Below are positions 24,124 through 31,862 of a stretch of DNA of 63,851 nucleotides, piece by piece. This DNA comes from an uncultured Prochlorococcus sp. Its GTDB lineage: Bacteria; Cyanobacteriota; Cyanobacteriia; PCC-6307; Cyanobiaceae. The stretch covers positions 1 through 63,851 of the forward strand of contig CACNMX010000005.1 of NCBI GenBank assembly GCA_902621675.1, read 5' to 3'. The notes under the pieces were generated by a model that was given only the letters and a program-made list of their open reading frames with translations, had not been told where the DNA came from and searched no databases. The position numbers and the translations under genes were made by a program. Position 1 is the stretch's first letter. Each line of letters opens with the position of its first letter.

Positions 24124-24163
24124 TTGCGTACATATATGCACAATGTACGCAATTTGTACGCAA
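24124..24163. promoter_or_regulatory. TGTACGCAA repeats upstream of the integrase
   Basis: TTGCGTACA (24124-24132) and TGTACGCAA (24144-24152) form a perfect inverted repeat with an 11-bp spacer. A third TGTACGCAA follows at 24155-24163. Three 9-bp sites in 40 bp immediately before the integrase start suggest an operator for autoregulation, or arm-type recombinase binding sites. The related CACGCAAATGGCACGCAT lies on the other side of the tRNA at about 24456. Confidence 0.6.
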
Positions 24164-24332
24164 AATGCAACCACAGAGTGTCTTCGGGTTATAACAAAGA
24201 TTGACTAGATATTGCACTCAATCCATTGACACTATTATAATCTAAGCAAGTAAAACGCTTGTTATTACTACAAAAATTCTTTTTGTGACTATGTTTACTA
24301 ACATCCCTGTCATAGATTAGAATGATGTTTAG

Positions 24333-24406
24333 CGGGGCGTGGCGCAGCTTGGTAGCGCGGGTGCTTTGGGAGCACTAGGTCGCAGGTTCGAATCCTGTCG
24401 CCCCGA
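24333..24406 (+). tRNA. tRNA-Pro (anticodon UGG)
   Basis: 74-nt cloverleaf: acceptor CGGGGCG pairs with CGCCCCG plus discriminator A. The D arm is in TGGCGCAGCTTGGTAGCGC, the anticodon arm GGTGC-TTTGGGA-GCACT with anticodon TGG, and the T arm CGCAGGTTCGAATCCTGTC. It is the integration target for the island: its 3' half recurs at 28371, 31651 and 34096. Confidence 0.95.
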
Positions 24407-24470
24407 TCAGTTATAGCAGTAAGTCTCAGCTAATAATATAAAACAAGCAAAAAAGTGAGCACGCAAATGG
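24370..24470 (+). repeat. attachment-type repeat: tRNA-Pro 3' half plus downstream 64 bp
   Basis: From the anticodon arm through about 64 bp beyond the tRNA (TCAGTTATAGCAGTAAGTCT onward) the sequence is almost identical to 31651-31757. Within it lies AGCACGCAAATGGCACGCAT, also present at about 28263. It represents the reconstituted attachment site next to the intact tRNA. Confidence 0.8.
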
Positions 24471-24579
24471 CACGCATAATAACTTTAAATATTTGAAAAA
24501 AATCTTTAGCACTCAAATAAGGAACACGGTAAAATTTCTCTAGTGAGAAAAATTTAAAAGTAAAAAATATAATTGCTAG

Positions 24580-27500
24580 ATGAATTTTAAAAACAAAAGG
24601 AAGATATTATCGTTCATTTATAGGTATTCACTTAGAAGCTTTTTTTTATTGATTCTATTTACTGTCAATAAATCACTAGCTAATAATTGCCAGAACATTG
24701 GTGAAATTGGAACCTCTGGCAGTTGTAATGGAAAACTAATTGTTAGCAGACAAAATCTTCTCGACGCAATCTCAGATGGAAGCTATGCCGTTATTGGCCC
24801 AGGCAATATTAGTTACACATTTGCTGAGGGTGGTACTGGTGATATTTATACAGGAAACATAAATGATTTCTCTTCATTATTTAAAGGTAAAAAAACTTTC
24901 AATCAAGATATTGGGTATTGGGATACAAGCAGTGCCACAAATATGTCTGAAATGTTTTCTAATGCCAGGAAATTCAATCAAGACATCAGTAATTGGGATG
25001 TAAGTAATGTAACTAAAATGAACAGAATGTTCTTTAACGCAAGATATTTTAATCAAGACATTAACGGTTGGGATGTAAGTAATGTTGAGCAAATAAATCT
25101 CATGTTTAGGAATGCGCATAGGTTCAATCAATCTTTGAATAGTTGGGATGTAGGGAATGTGACACAAATGGCTCATATCTTTAGGGGTGCAAAAGTATTT
25201 AATGGCAATATTTCTGCTTGGAACACCTCAAAAGTGAAAAATTTCATAGCAGTTTTTGATGGTGCAAAAAGTTTTAATCAAGACATAAGTAATTGGGATG
25301 TCAGCTCTGGAACAAGAATGAATCATTTCCTAAGGAACAATGCTGTTTTCAACAAGGATCTATCTGGCTGGGATGTGCGCAAATTTCGCTCTGAGCCAAG
25401 ACATTTTGCTCCAAATTTATTAACTGCGGGAGGAGTAAAACCATGTTGGGGATTAAATGGATGCGCATCTGCAGATTTAATTCCGGTTCTAAGTTCCTAT
25501 TCACCAAATAATTTTGATGTTTCTCATGGAAGCAATCTTGATTTGGAGTTGAATTTTAATATGGCAGTTGAACTGGTAAGTAAAAAAAGTAATGTTATCC
25601 TTCACAAAATGAGTGGAAGCAACCTAAAAAAAGTTGCAACATATAATTTACTCAAATCAGACAAAGTTAGTTTCTCAGATGACAAAACAAAGATTACAAT
25701 CAATATTGGGCCTAAAATTACAGACAATACAAAATATGTTGTCCAGATAAGACCTGGAAGTATCAAATCCTCCTCTTCAGGGGCATATTTCCAAGGTATC
25801 CAACCTGAATATCAAAAATCAGGAAGTATATGGTTTTCGACAGGTAGTAATGATCAAGTACTTGACATCATAGGAACCACTCCATCAAGTGGATCAAATT
25901 CATTAGAGACTGAAAACCCTCAGATAATAATCAGATTCAGTGAAGATATTGCTCTTGGTACAGGTAATGTAACCCTAAAAAAATATTCTGATGATTCTAC
26001 TGTCAGAGCTTTTAACGTTGCCAATTCAACAGATCAGGAAGATTTACAAATAAATGACACTGATTTGACCATAAAATTAGTAGATACTAATGGTGATTCA
26101 TTAGTTGTTGGATCCACCAAATATTATTTGCAAGTAGATGCAACTGCAATTGATAATGCAGGATCATCTAAATCATTCGCAGGAATTAGCAATAAAGATG
26201 CATATTCATACACAACTATTTCTGCCAGTAATTGCGGTGCAATAACTGGTCAGGCAAAATATTGGAAAGGTAAAGGAGTAGCAAGTAGCAGTGTAAAGAT
26301 ATATAGAGATAATTCTCTTGTAGATACAAAAACTACAGATGATCTTGGTTTTTATTATTTTTATCCCACTCAAACAGGAACTTACCATGTTGAGTTTGTA
26401 AAGCCTACCAGTATTTCTAATGCCGATAAATTAACAAGAGCAGCTTTATCAATACCACAAGGACAAGTAAATTCAGATGATATTGTTCCAGTCAACTCTG
26501 GGAGATGGGTAAGAAATATAGAAATCACTACAGCATGCGAGTTTCATGCAGAAATAGATGGCCTTTTAATTGATCCTGCAGGTGTTATCTATGATGCGAC
26601 CACGCGCCAACCAGTCTCAGGAGCTACTGTCAGACTTCTATATAATGGAGAATTAGTTAATAACGACTGGCTGGACGACAGTGGTGGTGAAAATTCACAA
26701 ATAACGAGTTCAGATGGACAATACAATTTCACTCTTAAGGCAGACTCAGCTGCAGACGGTACATACACGATAGAAGTTCTACCTCCAACTGCTTATAAAT
26801 TTCAAAGTTCTCAAATTCCAGTAGAGGGTGATACATATTCACCCCAATTAGGAGGATCAGTAGAAGAGATTCAAGATCAGGAAGAAGCTCCTGCATCAGA
26901 TCAAGATACAACTTATTATTTAACATTTTCATTCGTATTTACTAATGAAGCTGCCACCACGTCAAATGGAGTAATTAATAATCATATTCCTATTGATCCA
27001 GCTGTAGATCCCACAACCAAAGCAGATGTTAATGGTTTGGTAGAGGCATGGACTAATGCGGCTATTCGTTTTAACAAATCAAGTGTCAAAGCCGTTGATA
27101 AACGATTTGATTGGTTAAGAAGTAATCAAAATTCGGAAAAGAAATCTCATCAAGGTATAAATATTTCATTTGACAATCAATTATTAGAAAAGGCTTTAAA
27201 TGGTTCTTCAACAAGATTCAAAGACTTAAATAATAGAGATATAGAAAGTTGGGCTAGATCTAATTGGTCTAATGAGAGACTAAAAAATGAATCGGATCAG
27301 GTTTTTAATGATCTTATTGATAACTCTGTAGATCTTGCTTTTGCCGAATTACGAGAAAAAACATTTAAGCCGAATCTGAATCCAACCGGAGGTGAATTAA
27401 TTGGTAACTGGTCAGTTTGGACTAATGGTAAGATTCTTTTTGGAAATAAAGGTATTAGTTCAAAATCATCAGAACAAGATATCAATAGCTTATTTTTAAC

Positions 27501-28224
27501 CTTGGGGATTGATAAACCCTATAAAGAGAATGGTTTATTTGGAGTTGCTTTCAATTATGGAAAAGATGATATAAGTGTAGGTAATGCAGGTAGTGGTATT
27601 GATTCTTCAAACTTAGGCTTTAATTTTTATTCTTCAAATATTCTAAAAGATAAATTTCCTATAGAATCTCAAATCGGTTTTGGAAAGATGGATATGAATA
27701 CGAAAAGAATTGATAATTCTACTTCTCACATAGGACATAGAGATGTATACATGATTTTCGGCTCTACGAAGATTTTGGCAGAGCCTTTGAAAATCAAAAA
27801 TTTTCAATTAACTCCTTATGGAAGATTAGATTTGGCTCATATTAATTTAAAGGCCTTTTCTGAATCTGGAAGTAGTCTCGCACTCTCATTTAAAGATCAA
27901 ACTGTTAATAGAAAAATGGTCTCTTTAGGAGTAAATTTAGATAGGGATTTTATATTCGAAAATTGGAGATTAAAACCATTTTTAGGAATATCTTATGGTT
28001 ATGATTTCACCGGAGATTCGATTGTAGATATGAATTATGTTGGTGACTCTCAAAATTACAGAATTATTCTTGATGAATTTAGTTCAAATAATTGGAACAC
28101 AAATATTGGTTTTGAGTTTTTCAGGGATAATGATTGGTCAGGAAGTATTAGTTATGAGTATGAAAAAACAGGTTCTTCTTCTCATATAAATTCCTACCAA
28201 TTTAATATTTCATGGTTCTTTTAA
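24580..28224 (+). CDS. Chimeric autotransporter with BspA/DUF285-like repeats
   Basis: 1214 aa. A signal peptide (to about residue 35) is followed by seven repeats of about 25 residues of the form FNQDISNWDVSNVTKMNRMF (about 100-285), the DUF285/BspA-like pattern. Next come two bacterial Ig-like (Big_5-type) domains (about 300-420 and 425-545) and two carboxypeptidase-regulatory/CNA-B-like beta sandwiches (about 550-620 and 660-745). A linker leads to a C-terminal autotransporter beta barrel (about 925-1214) ending in SWFF with a terminal aromatic residue. It should be displayed on the outer membrane. It fills the slot between the intact tRNA-Pro and the first tRNA remnant. A surface adhesin, phage or grazer interaction role is a guess. 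Confidence 0.82.
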   Translation: MNFKNKRKILSFIYRYSLRSFFLLILFTVNKSLANNCQNIGEIGTSGSCNGKLIVSRQNLLDAISDGSYAVIGPGNISYTFAEGGTGDIYTGNINDFSSLFKGKKTFNQDIGYWDTSSATNMSEMFSNARKFNQDISNWDVSNVTKMNRMFFNARYFNQDINGWDVSNVEQINLMFRNAHRFNQSLNSWDVGNVTQMAHIFRGAKVFNGNISAWNTSKVKNFIAVFDGAKSFNQDISNWDVSSGTRMNHFLRNNAVFNKDLSGWDVRKFRSEPRHFAPNLLTAGGVKPCWGLNGCASADLIPVLSSYSPNNFDVSHGSNLDLELNFNMAVELVSKKSNVILHKMSGSNLKKVATYNLLKSDKVSFSDDKTKITINIGPKITDNTKYVVQIRPGSIKSSSSGAYFQGIQPEYQKSGSIWFSTGSNDQVLDIIGTTPSSGSNSLETENPQIIIRFSEDIALGTGNVTLKKYSDDSTVRAFNVANSTDQEDLQINDTDLTIKLVDTNGDSLVVGSTKYYLQVDATAIDNAGSSKSFAGISNKDAYSYTTISASNCGAITGQAKYWKGKGVASSSVKIYRDNSLVDTKTTDDLGFYYFYPTQTGTYHVEFVKPTSISNADKLTRAALSIPQGQVNSDDIVPVNSGRWVRNIEITTACEFHAEIDGLLIDPAGVIYDATTRQPVSGATVRLLYNGELVNNDWLDDSGGENSQITSSDGQYNFTLKADSAADGTYTIEVLPPTAYKFQSSQIPVEGDTYSPQLGGSVEEIQDQEEAPASDQDTTYYLTFSFVFTNEAATTSNGVINNHIPIDPAVDPTTKADVNGLVEAWTNAAIRFNKSSVKAVDKRFDWLRSNQNSEKKSHQGINISFDNQLLEKALNGSSTRFKDLNNRDIESWARSNWSNERLKNESDQVFNDLIDNSVDLAFAELREKTFKPNLNPTGGELIGNWSVWTNGKILFGNKGISSKSSEQDINSLFLTLGIDKPYKENGLFGVAFNYGKDDISVGNAGSGIDSSNLGFNFYSSNILKDKFPIESQIGFGKMDMNTKRIDNSTSHIGHRDVYMIFGSTKILAEPLKIKNFQLTPYGRLDLAHINLKAFSESGSSLALSFKDQTVNRKMVSLGVNLDRDFIFENWRLKPFLGISYGYDFTGDSIVDMNYVGDSQNYRIILDEFSSNNWNTNIGFEFFRDNDWSGSISYEYEKTGSSSHINSYQFNISWFF

Positions 28225-28370
28225 GAAAGTAAAGTAATTTTCGAAAAAACGTAATTAATTTGAAGCACGCAAATGGCACGCATATCCTTCCAAGCTAGTC
28301 CTAATTAGACCACACTTTTTTTTCTAAATATACTGATATAGCTATAAGTCTCAAATATAGCCTTAATCTT

Positions 28371-28421
<51 letters not shown>

Positions 28422-28545
28422 TCTTAATAACTAAGTCATACTAGCTAGTTACCAAGACTCGCTTTTTTAATAGGAAATTGATATCACTCTGTTGATGTCA
28501 ATTTGAGATTTTCTTGAAATTTCAGTTCTCCAAATTTAATTTTTT

Positions 28546-28589
28546 GTGAAAGTCGACCTACAATCAAGGAGGTATTATCTACTTTTTTA
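28546..28589 (+). promoter_or_regulatory. Motif-GGAGG-T-run element before the start at 28590
   Basis: Plus strand GTGAAAGTCGACCTACAATC, then AAGGAGGTATTATCTAC, six T and A, then ATG. This is the plus-strand counterpart of the elements at 6493, 21132 and 31042. The G-rich part is a good Shine-Dalgarno sequence but is placed about 18 nt before the ATG. Confidence 0.55.
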
Positions 28590-28973
28590 ATGTCAAGTAC
28601 CCAAGTCATAGAAAATTTAATTAATGGTTATGCAACCAGTGAAAATTCTTCTTTTCTAATACCGAATACAACTGAAGATTTTTTGGCTATAAGGCCAAGT
28701 GGAAATCCAATCTCTGCGCTGGGTTTAGTGGGAATGTTTGATAGTAAAGACTTAGTAGCAGAATCCTCAGAACTTATCAAAACACACAAAATTGAAATTT
28801 ACGGAGAGATAGCATACGCGGTTTTCACTTTGAATGAAATTTTCAGATTTAAAGGAATTCAAAATAAAGATCTTTCAACTTACACTTGCATATTTAAAAA
28901 AGTAAACGGTACATGGAAATATGCCTTAATGCAAAGATCACAAGGAACTACTGATATGAAAACTTGGGAATAA
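28590..28973 (+). CDS. SnoaL/NTF2-like protein (127 aa)
   Basis: Cone-like alpha+beta pattern of the SnoaL/DUF4440 type: N-terminal helix (TQVIENLINGYATSE), ISALGLVGMFDSKDLVAES, then strands IEIYGEIAYAVFTLNEIFRF and STYTCIFKKVNGTWKYALMQ. These folds act as enzymes or ligand-binding domains; no catalytic residues can be assigned. Cargo in the slot between remnants 1 and 2. Downstream (28974-29056) is a decayed piece reading KRLLLAP... then GYPKLKAPEEIPF. Confidence 0.65.
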   Translation: MSSTQVIENLINGYATSENSSFLIPNTTEDFLAIRPSGNPISALGLVGMFDSKDLVAESSELIKTHKIEIYGEIAYAVFTLNEIFRFKGIQNKDLSTYTCIFKKVNGTWKYALMQRSQGTTDMKTWE

Positions 28974-29062
28974 ATAAAACGCTTACTACTTGCACCGCAG
29001 GTAAATTAAGGCTTGGTTATCCTAAATTAAAAGCTCCTGAAGAAATACCTTTCTAATTAATA

Positions 29063-29377
29063 ATGCGACTTCTCCCGTTACCGATTTTTATTTGCATTTA
29101 TCTATACTCTTGGTGGAGATGTAAAAAAAATATTATCGCTAGTGATAAGCAACTAAAACCTTGCATTGATTGGGCATATACAAAAAATTTACCTCTACCA
29201 CCAAAACCTTCTTTTATCGAGTTTTATATTATGTATGTCTCTTCTTTTTTAAAATTTCCCTTTGGGATAATTATTCAAAAACTACCTTTTGCAAAGAAAG
29301 TAAGATCCTACGAAAGAGAAATGAAATTAATATTTGATAAATGGAATCTAGAAAAAATTAAAAAAATAATTAACTAA
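29063..29377 (+). CDS. Hypothetical membrane-associated protein (104 aa)
   Basis: Hydrophobic N terminus (MRLLPLPIFICIYLYSWW) followed by a basic region, a second hydrophobic stretch (FYIMYVSSFLKFPFGIII) and a charged tail. Two membrane contacts are likely. No family recognised. Confidence 0.5.
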   Translation: MRLLPLPIFICIYLYSWWRCKKNIIASDKQLKPCIDWAYTKNLPLPPKPSFIEFYIMYVSSFLKFPFGIIIQKLPFAKKVRSYEREMKLIFDKWNLEKIKKIIN

Positions 29378-29458
29378 TTTTTTGATATGCCTGGAGTAAA
29401 GATATATAAATTCCTAATAATACAAATTTTGCCTCGCCTATTCCCATTATGTAGTGGG

Positions 29459-29647
29459 TTAATTATTCCAAAAATGAGTTAAAAATCCTTTGATTGGAGA
29501 GTTTAAAATATTTTTAGCTCTATAAGCTCTATGCATTACTTTTCTCAAAATATTATTTTTAATTGATAAATCAGAAATACAATAAAGAGTTAAAAACAAA
29601 ACTACTTTTGCAAAAATGAGATTTGCATAATAAGAATAACTCTGCAC
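29459..29647 (-). CDS. Doubtful small open frame (62 aa)
   Basis: One hydrophobic segment and a basic tail (HRAYRAKNILNSPIKGF). There is no supporting spacing or paralog. It may be a real small membrane protein or a relic; the stretch 29378-29819 shows nothing else. Confidence 0.25.
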   Translation of the reverse strand: MQSYSYYANLIFAKVVLFLTLYCISDLSIKNNILRKVMHRAYRAKNILNSPIKGFLTHFWNN

Positions 29648-29819
29648 TTATAAAAGCAAATTTCATTAAAACTTGAAATTTCTAAGAAGACCTAATATGA
29701 GAAATTTTTAATAGTTGAATAAGAAAGACTGAAGAAAAAACAAATGCGACAAGATCAACAGTCTTAGCGTTCGGAGAAGCTCCTGTTAGATATAAGATAG
29801 AGAAAATTGAAAGAAACGT

Positions 29820-29969
29820 ATGAAGGAATTAGAAGAAAATACTATCGAACAAATAAGAACTCTTCTTAATTATTTAGAGCAAACAGATCTATTAAAAAAT
29901 AAGGATATTCTTAGATGCCTAGATGTAATAGCAAGAGAGTATGGCGGACAAGTAGTTGACAAGAATTAA
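29820..29969 (+). CDS. Small hypothetical protein (49 aa)
   Basis: ATG at 29820 to TAA at 29967-29969, directly followed by the ATG of the next gene (TAAATG). Helical and acidic (LEENTIEQIRTLLNYLEQ, ILRCLDVIAREYG). The abutting start strongly suggests an operon with 29970-30155. Function unknown. Confidence 0.6.
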   Translation: MKELEENTIEQIRTLLNYLEQTDLLKNKDILRCLDVIAREYGGQVVDKN

Positions 29970-30155
29970 ATGGCAAATCCAGATCAAAGAACAATATTGC
30001 TAGAACAAGCTTATGACGAACTAAAGGCAATTTGCACCAAGTTTCAAGACGAATCTGGAGCTTCAGATATGGAAGTAAAAACTTTACTTAGAGAACTTGC
30101 GAGGGTTTATGAAAAAGATATTGATGACAACTATGACATAGATTGGGAAGTTTAA
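29970..30155 (+). CDS. Small hypothetical acidic protein (61 aa)
   Basis: All-helical and acidic, ending DIDDNYDIDWEV. It shares with its upstream neighbour a pattern of a helix pair around a short turn, so the two may be partners. No known domain. Confidence 0.55.
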   Translation: MANPDQRTILLEQAYDELKAICTKFQDESGASDMEVKTLLRELARVYEKDIDDNYDIDWEV

Positions 30156-30257
30156 ATTAAGTTTATTTGATATTCTTTTGCTATAAATTAATTGAAGCCA
30201 AACCTCGTTAACACACTCTACGTTTGCTGCAAGGCATAAATATATTATATATAGTTG

Positions 30258-30308
30258 CAAGTCGATTTAATAACCCTTTCAGTAGTTGGAATTTCTGGAA
30301 GGGTTTCT
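30258..30308 (+). promoter_or_regulatory. Motif AAGTCGATTTAA followed by hairpin
   Basis: CAAGTCGATTTAA (30258-30270) leads into the stem AACCCTT (30272-30278) and AAGGGTT (30299-30305), then TTCTTGTT. The layout resembles the other motif-hairpin-T-run elements, with a longer loop. It could terminate the small-gene pair ending at 30155 or lead into the frame that follows. Confidence 0.45.
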
Positions 30309-30498
30309 TGTTACTGATATTTATTTAGTAATCGGTTATAAATTACCAACAATACTATTAACCCAACTATTCCATAAATTGCATGGTATGGGTCGTGATG
30401 ATTCTGCCAAAGTTCTTTTAAAAATACCTTCAATACTTCATAGCTATTGCCCAATGAGAATAACATCCATAAAATTTTTCTCTAATTTATTTGCATAA
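30286..30498 (+). CDS. Small hypothetical protein (70 aa or shorter)
   Basis: Frame starting at TTG 30286 (inside the hairpin loop), so the start is uncertain; a Met in HGMGRDDSAK is an alternative. Hydrophobic first half (LVIGYKLPTILLTQLF), basic tail with one Cys. A degenerate copy of the central 120 bp lies at 18692-18816. Confidence 0.35.
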   Translation: MEFLEGFLVTDIYLVIGYKLPTILLTQLFHKLHGMGRDDSAKVLLKIPSILHSYCPMRITSIKFFSNLFA

Positions 30499-30540
30499 TT
30501 TCTTACAACTGGTAATTTTAGTGGGCTTCAATAAATTCAA

Positions 30541-30765
30541 ATGCAAGATCAAAAAATTGAAAAGATAGCAGCTGTTGCAGTAAACATAACTAAGGTGCTG
30601 GTAATAATTTATCTTGGCTTCGTAGAAGTATTTAAAATTGGCAAATTAGTTAGAGAGAAGTTAGATGCTGAATTTGATATTTCTCGAAAATGGGCTTCAC
30701 AAAATTATTCAATTCTAAAAAAACGACTAGCGGAACGAAAAGTAGCGGGTGTTCTAGAAAATTAG
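30541..30765 (+). CDS. Small hypothetical protein (74 aa)
   Basis: A hydrophobic helix (about residues 10-30, AVAVNITKVLVIIYLGFVEV) is followed by a basic amphipathic region (KLVREKLDAEFDISRKWAS). Probably membrane-attached through its N-terminal helix. No family recognised. Confidence 0.5.
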   Translation: MQDQKIEKIAAVAVNITKVLVIIYLGFVEVFKIGKLVREKLDAEFDISRKWASQNYSILKKRLAERKVAGVLEN

Positions 30766-30777
30766 TAAGCATTTTAT

Positions 30778-31041
30778 CTACGCAACAAGTTTGATCGAAT
30801 ATACAGTATCCTTACAATTATTTTTTTTATCCCATTCCTTTGCGAAAGGAGATTCCATCTCAGCACCTAATTTTTCTAAGTCGGTGCAGTTCATTAATAA
30901 ATGAGATTTGTGTTCATTCACTTTTACAAACTCATAATCAGTTACAAACTCCTTGCACATTTCTTCAAGAAATAATGTCGTTACATCATTTTTAAATTCT
31001 TCAAATGTACAGCTAAAAGTTGAGATGATCAGAGTGTTCAT
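30778..31041 (-). CDS. Small alpha/beta protein of the DUF3303/ABM type (87 aa)
   Basis: Alternating strand-helix pattern (MNTLIISTFSCTFEEFKNDV, DYEFVKVNEHKSHLLMNCTD, EWDKKNNCKDTVYSIKLVA) compatible with a ferredoxin-like fold, with four cysteines. I do not recognise the exact family. Its ATG abuts the T-run of the element at 31042-31084, which follows the DUF3303 gene at 31091. Confidence 0.55.
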   Translation of the reverse strand: MNTLIISTFSCTFEEFKNDVTTLFLEEMCKEFVTDYEFVKVNEHKSHLLMNCTDLEKLGAEMESPFAKEWDKKNNCKDTVYSIKLVA

Positions 31042-31084
31042 AAAAAAGGAGCTAATTGCCCCTTATCATAAATCGACTGTCAAT
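31042..31084 (-). promoter_or_regulatory. Motif-hairpin-T-run element before the start at 31041
   Basis: Minus strand ATTGACAGTCGATTTAT (31084-31068), GATA, hairpin AGGGGC-AATTA-GCTCCT (one G-U pair), T-run, ATG. It stands between two small genes, 6 bp after the stop of the DUF3303 gene. It could work as terminator or attenuator. Confidence 0.6.
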
Positions 31085-31090
31085 ATCATT

Positions 31091-31357
31091 CTATGAGTAT
31101 ACTTTGGCAACTATTGGACCAGCCTCTTCATCAGTAAATACAGGTGTGGTTTCCCAATTTAGAAATTCACCCCATTCAGCAGCATGTTGATATATTGCCT
31201 TTGGATCATCAGTCTTTAAAACTATCCAACCCTCTAAAGAACCAGGTGCGTGATATCTTCCAATCATTTCAACTCCAGGATAATCACCCCCACCACCAAG
31301 AAATTTTTCTGCACCTTTTTGATGATATCCGGCCTTAAATGGACCAATGCTGAACAT
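31091..31357 (-). CDS. DUF3303-family small protein (88 aa)
   Basis: Matches the family pattern (GVEMIGRYHAPGSLEGWIVL, a helix with WGEFLNWETTPVFTDEEAG). The N terminus (MFSIGPFKAGYHQKGAEKFL) is slightly shorter than in the paralogs. Another copy of the motif (31448-31462) lies about 95 bp upstream. Confidence 0.72.
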   Translation of the reverse strand: MFSIGPFKAGYHQKGAEKFLGGGGDYPGVEMIGRYHAPGSLEGWIVLKTDDPKAIYQHAAEWGEFLNWETTPVFTDEEAGPIVAKVYS

Positions 31358-31447
31358 AAAGCATTTTATTTTTTAATTTTTATTGGCTTACCATTATTAG
31401 CAAAAAAAATTATTACTGAAAATAAATAGTTTTAATTACCCGTTCTT

Positions 31448-31462
31448 ATAAATCGACTTTCT
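31448..31462 (-). promoter_or_regulatory. Copy of the AGAAAGTCGATTTAT motif
   Basis: Minus strand AGAAAGTCGATTTAT, about 95 bp before the DUF3303 start at 31357, the same distance as the copy before the DUF3303 gene at 22333. The 31358-31862 interval otherwise holds only the tRNA remnant and a 23-codon frame at 31477 that I do not call. Confidence 0.45.
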
Positions 31463-31650
31463 AAAAAAAATATCAGATGTCCGACCTAGTTAAAAGAGGG
31501 CACTATGTCGTTGAGGGGGTAGATAAGTTCTATAAACATCTTGTTTGATCTTCGAAGATATTGCAATATGCCGTCTCGAACTCCTTCCACCATCTATAAT
31601 TACTCTAGGCTATAACAAAAGTCTCAAGGTTTTCTTAAAAATAAGGCCCA

Positions 31651-31757
31651 GTGTTTTGGAGCACTAGGTCGCAGGTTCGAATCCTGTCACCCCGATCAGT
31701 TATAGCAGTAAGTCTCAGCTAATAATATAAAACATGCAAAAAAGTGAGCGCGTAAAT
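31651..31757 (+). repeat. tRNA-Pro 3' remnant 2 with downstream flank
   Basis: Bases 31651-31695 repeat the tRNA-Pro from the anticodon loop to the end with two changes, and 31696-31757 repeat the 64 bp that follow the intact tRNA nearly exactly. The long shared flank makes it the youngest-looking relic. It marks the boundary in front of the inverse autotransporter gene. Confidence 0.88.
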
Positions 31758-31862
31758 GACTTGAAAAACTTAAGATTAATTATCTTGGTTTCATGTTTTC
31801 TTAACAATTACTAGATTTTTAAGATGAAATCATGATATCTTCATCTAAAAATTTTTTTATAA

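Noticed and set aside
24877-25176. 99-aa minus-strand open frame with repeats
   Set aside because: It is the antisense shadow of the DUF285-like repeats of the autotransporter; the periodicity comes from the real gene.
31477-31548. 23-codon frame starting MSDLVKRGHYVVEGVDKFYK
   Set aside because: Too short, no spacing or paralog support, and inside an interval that carries tRNA remnant 2.
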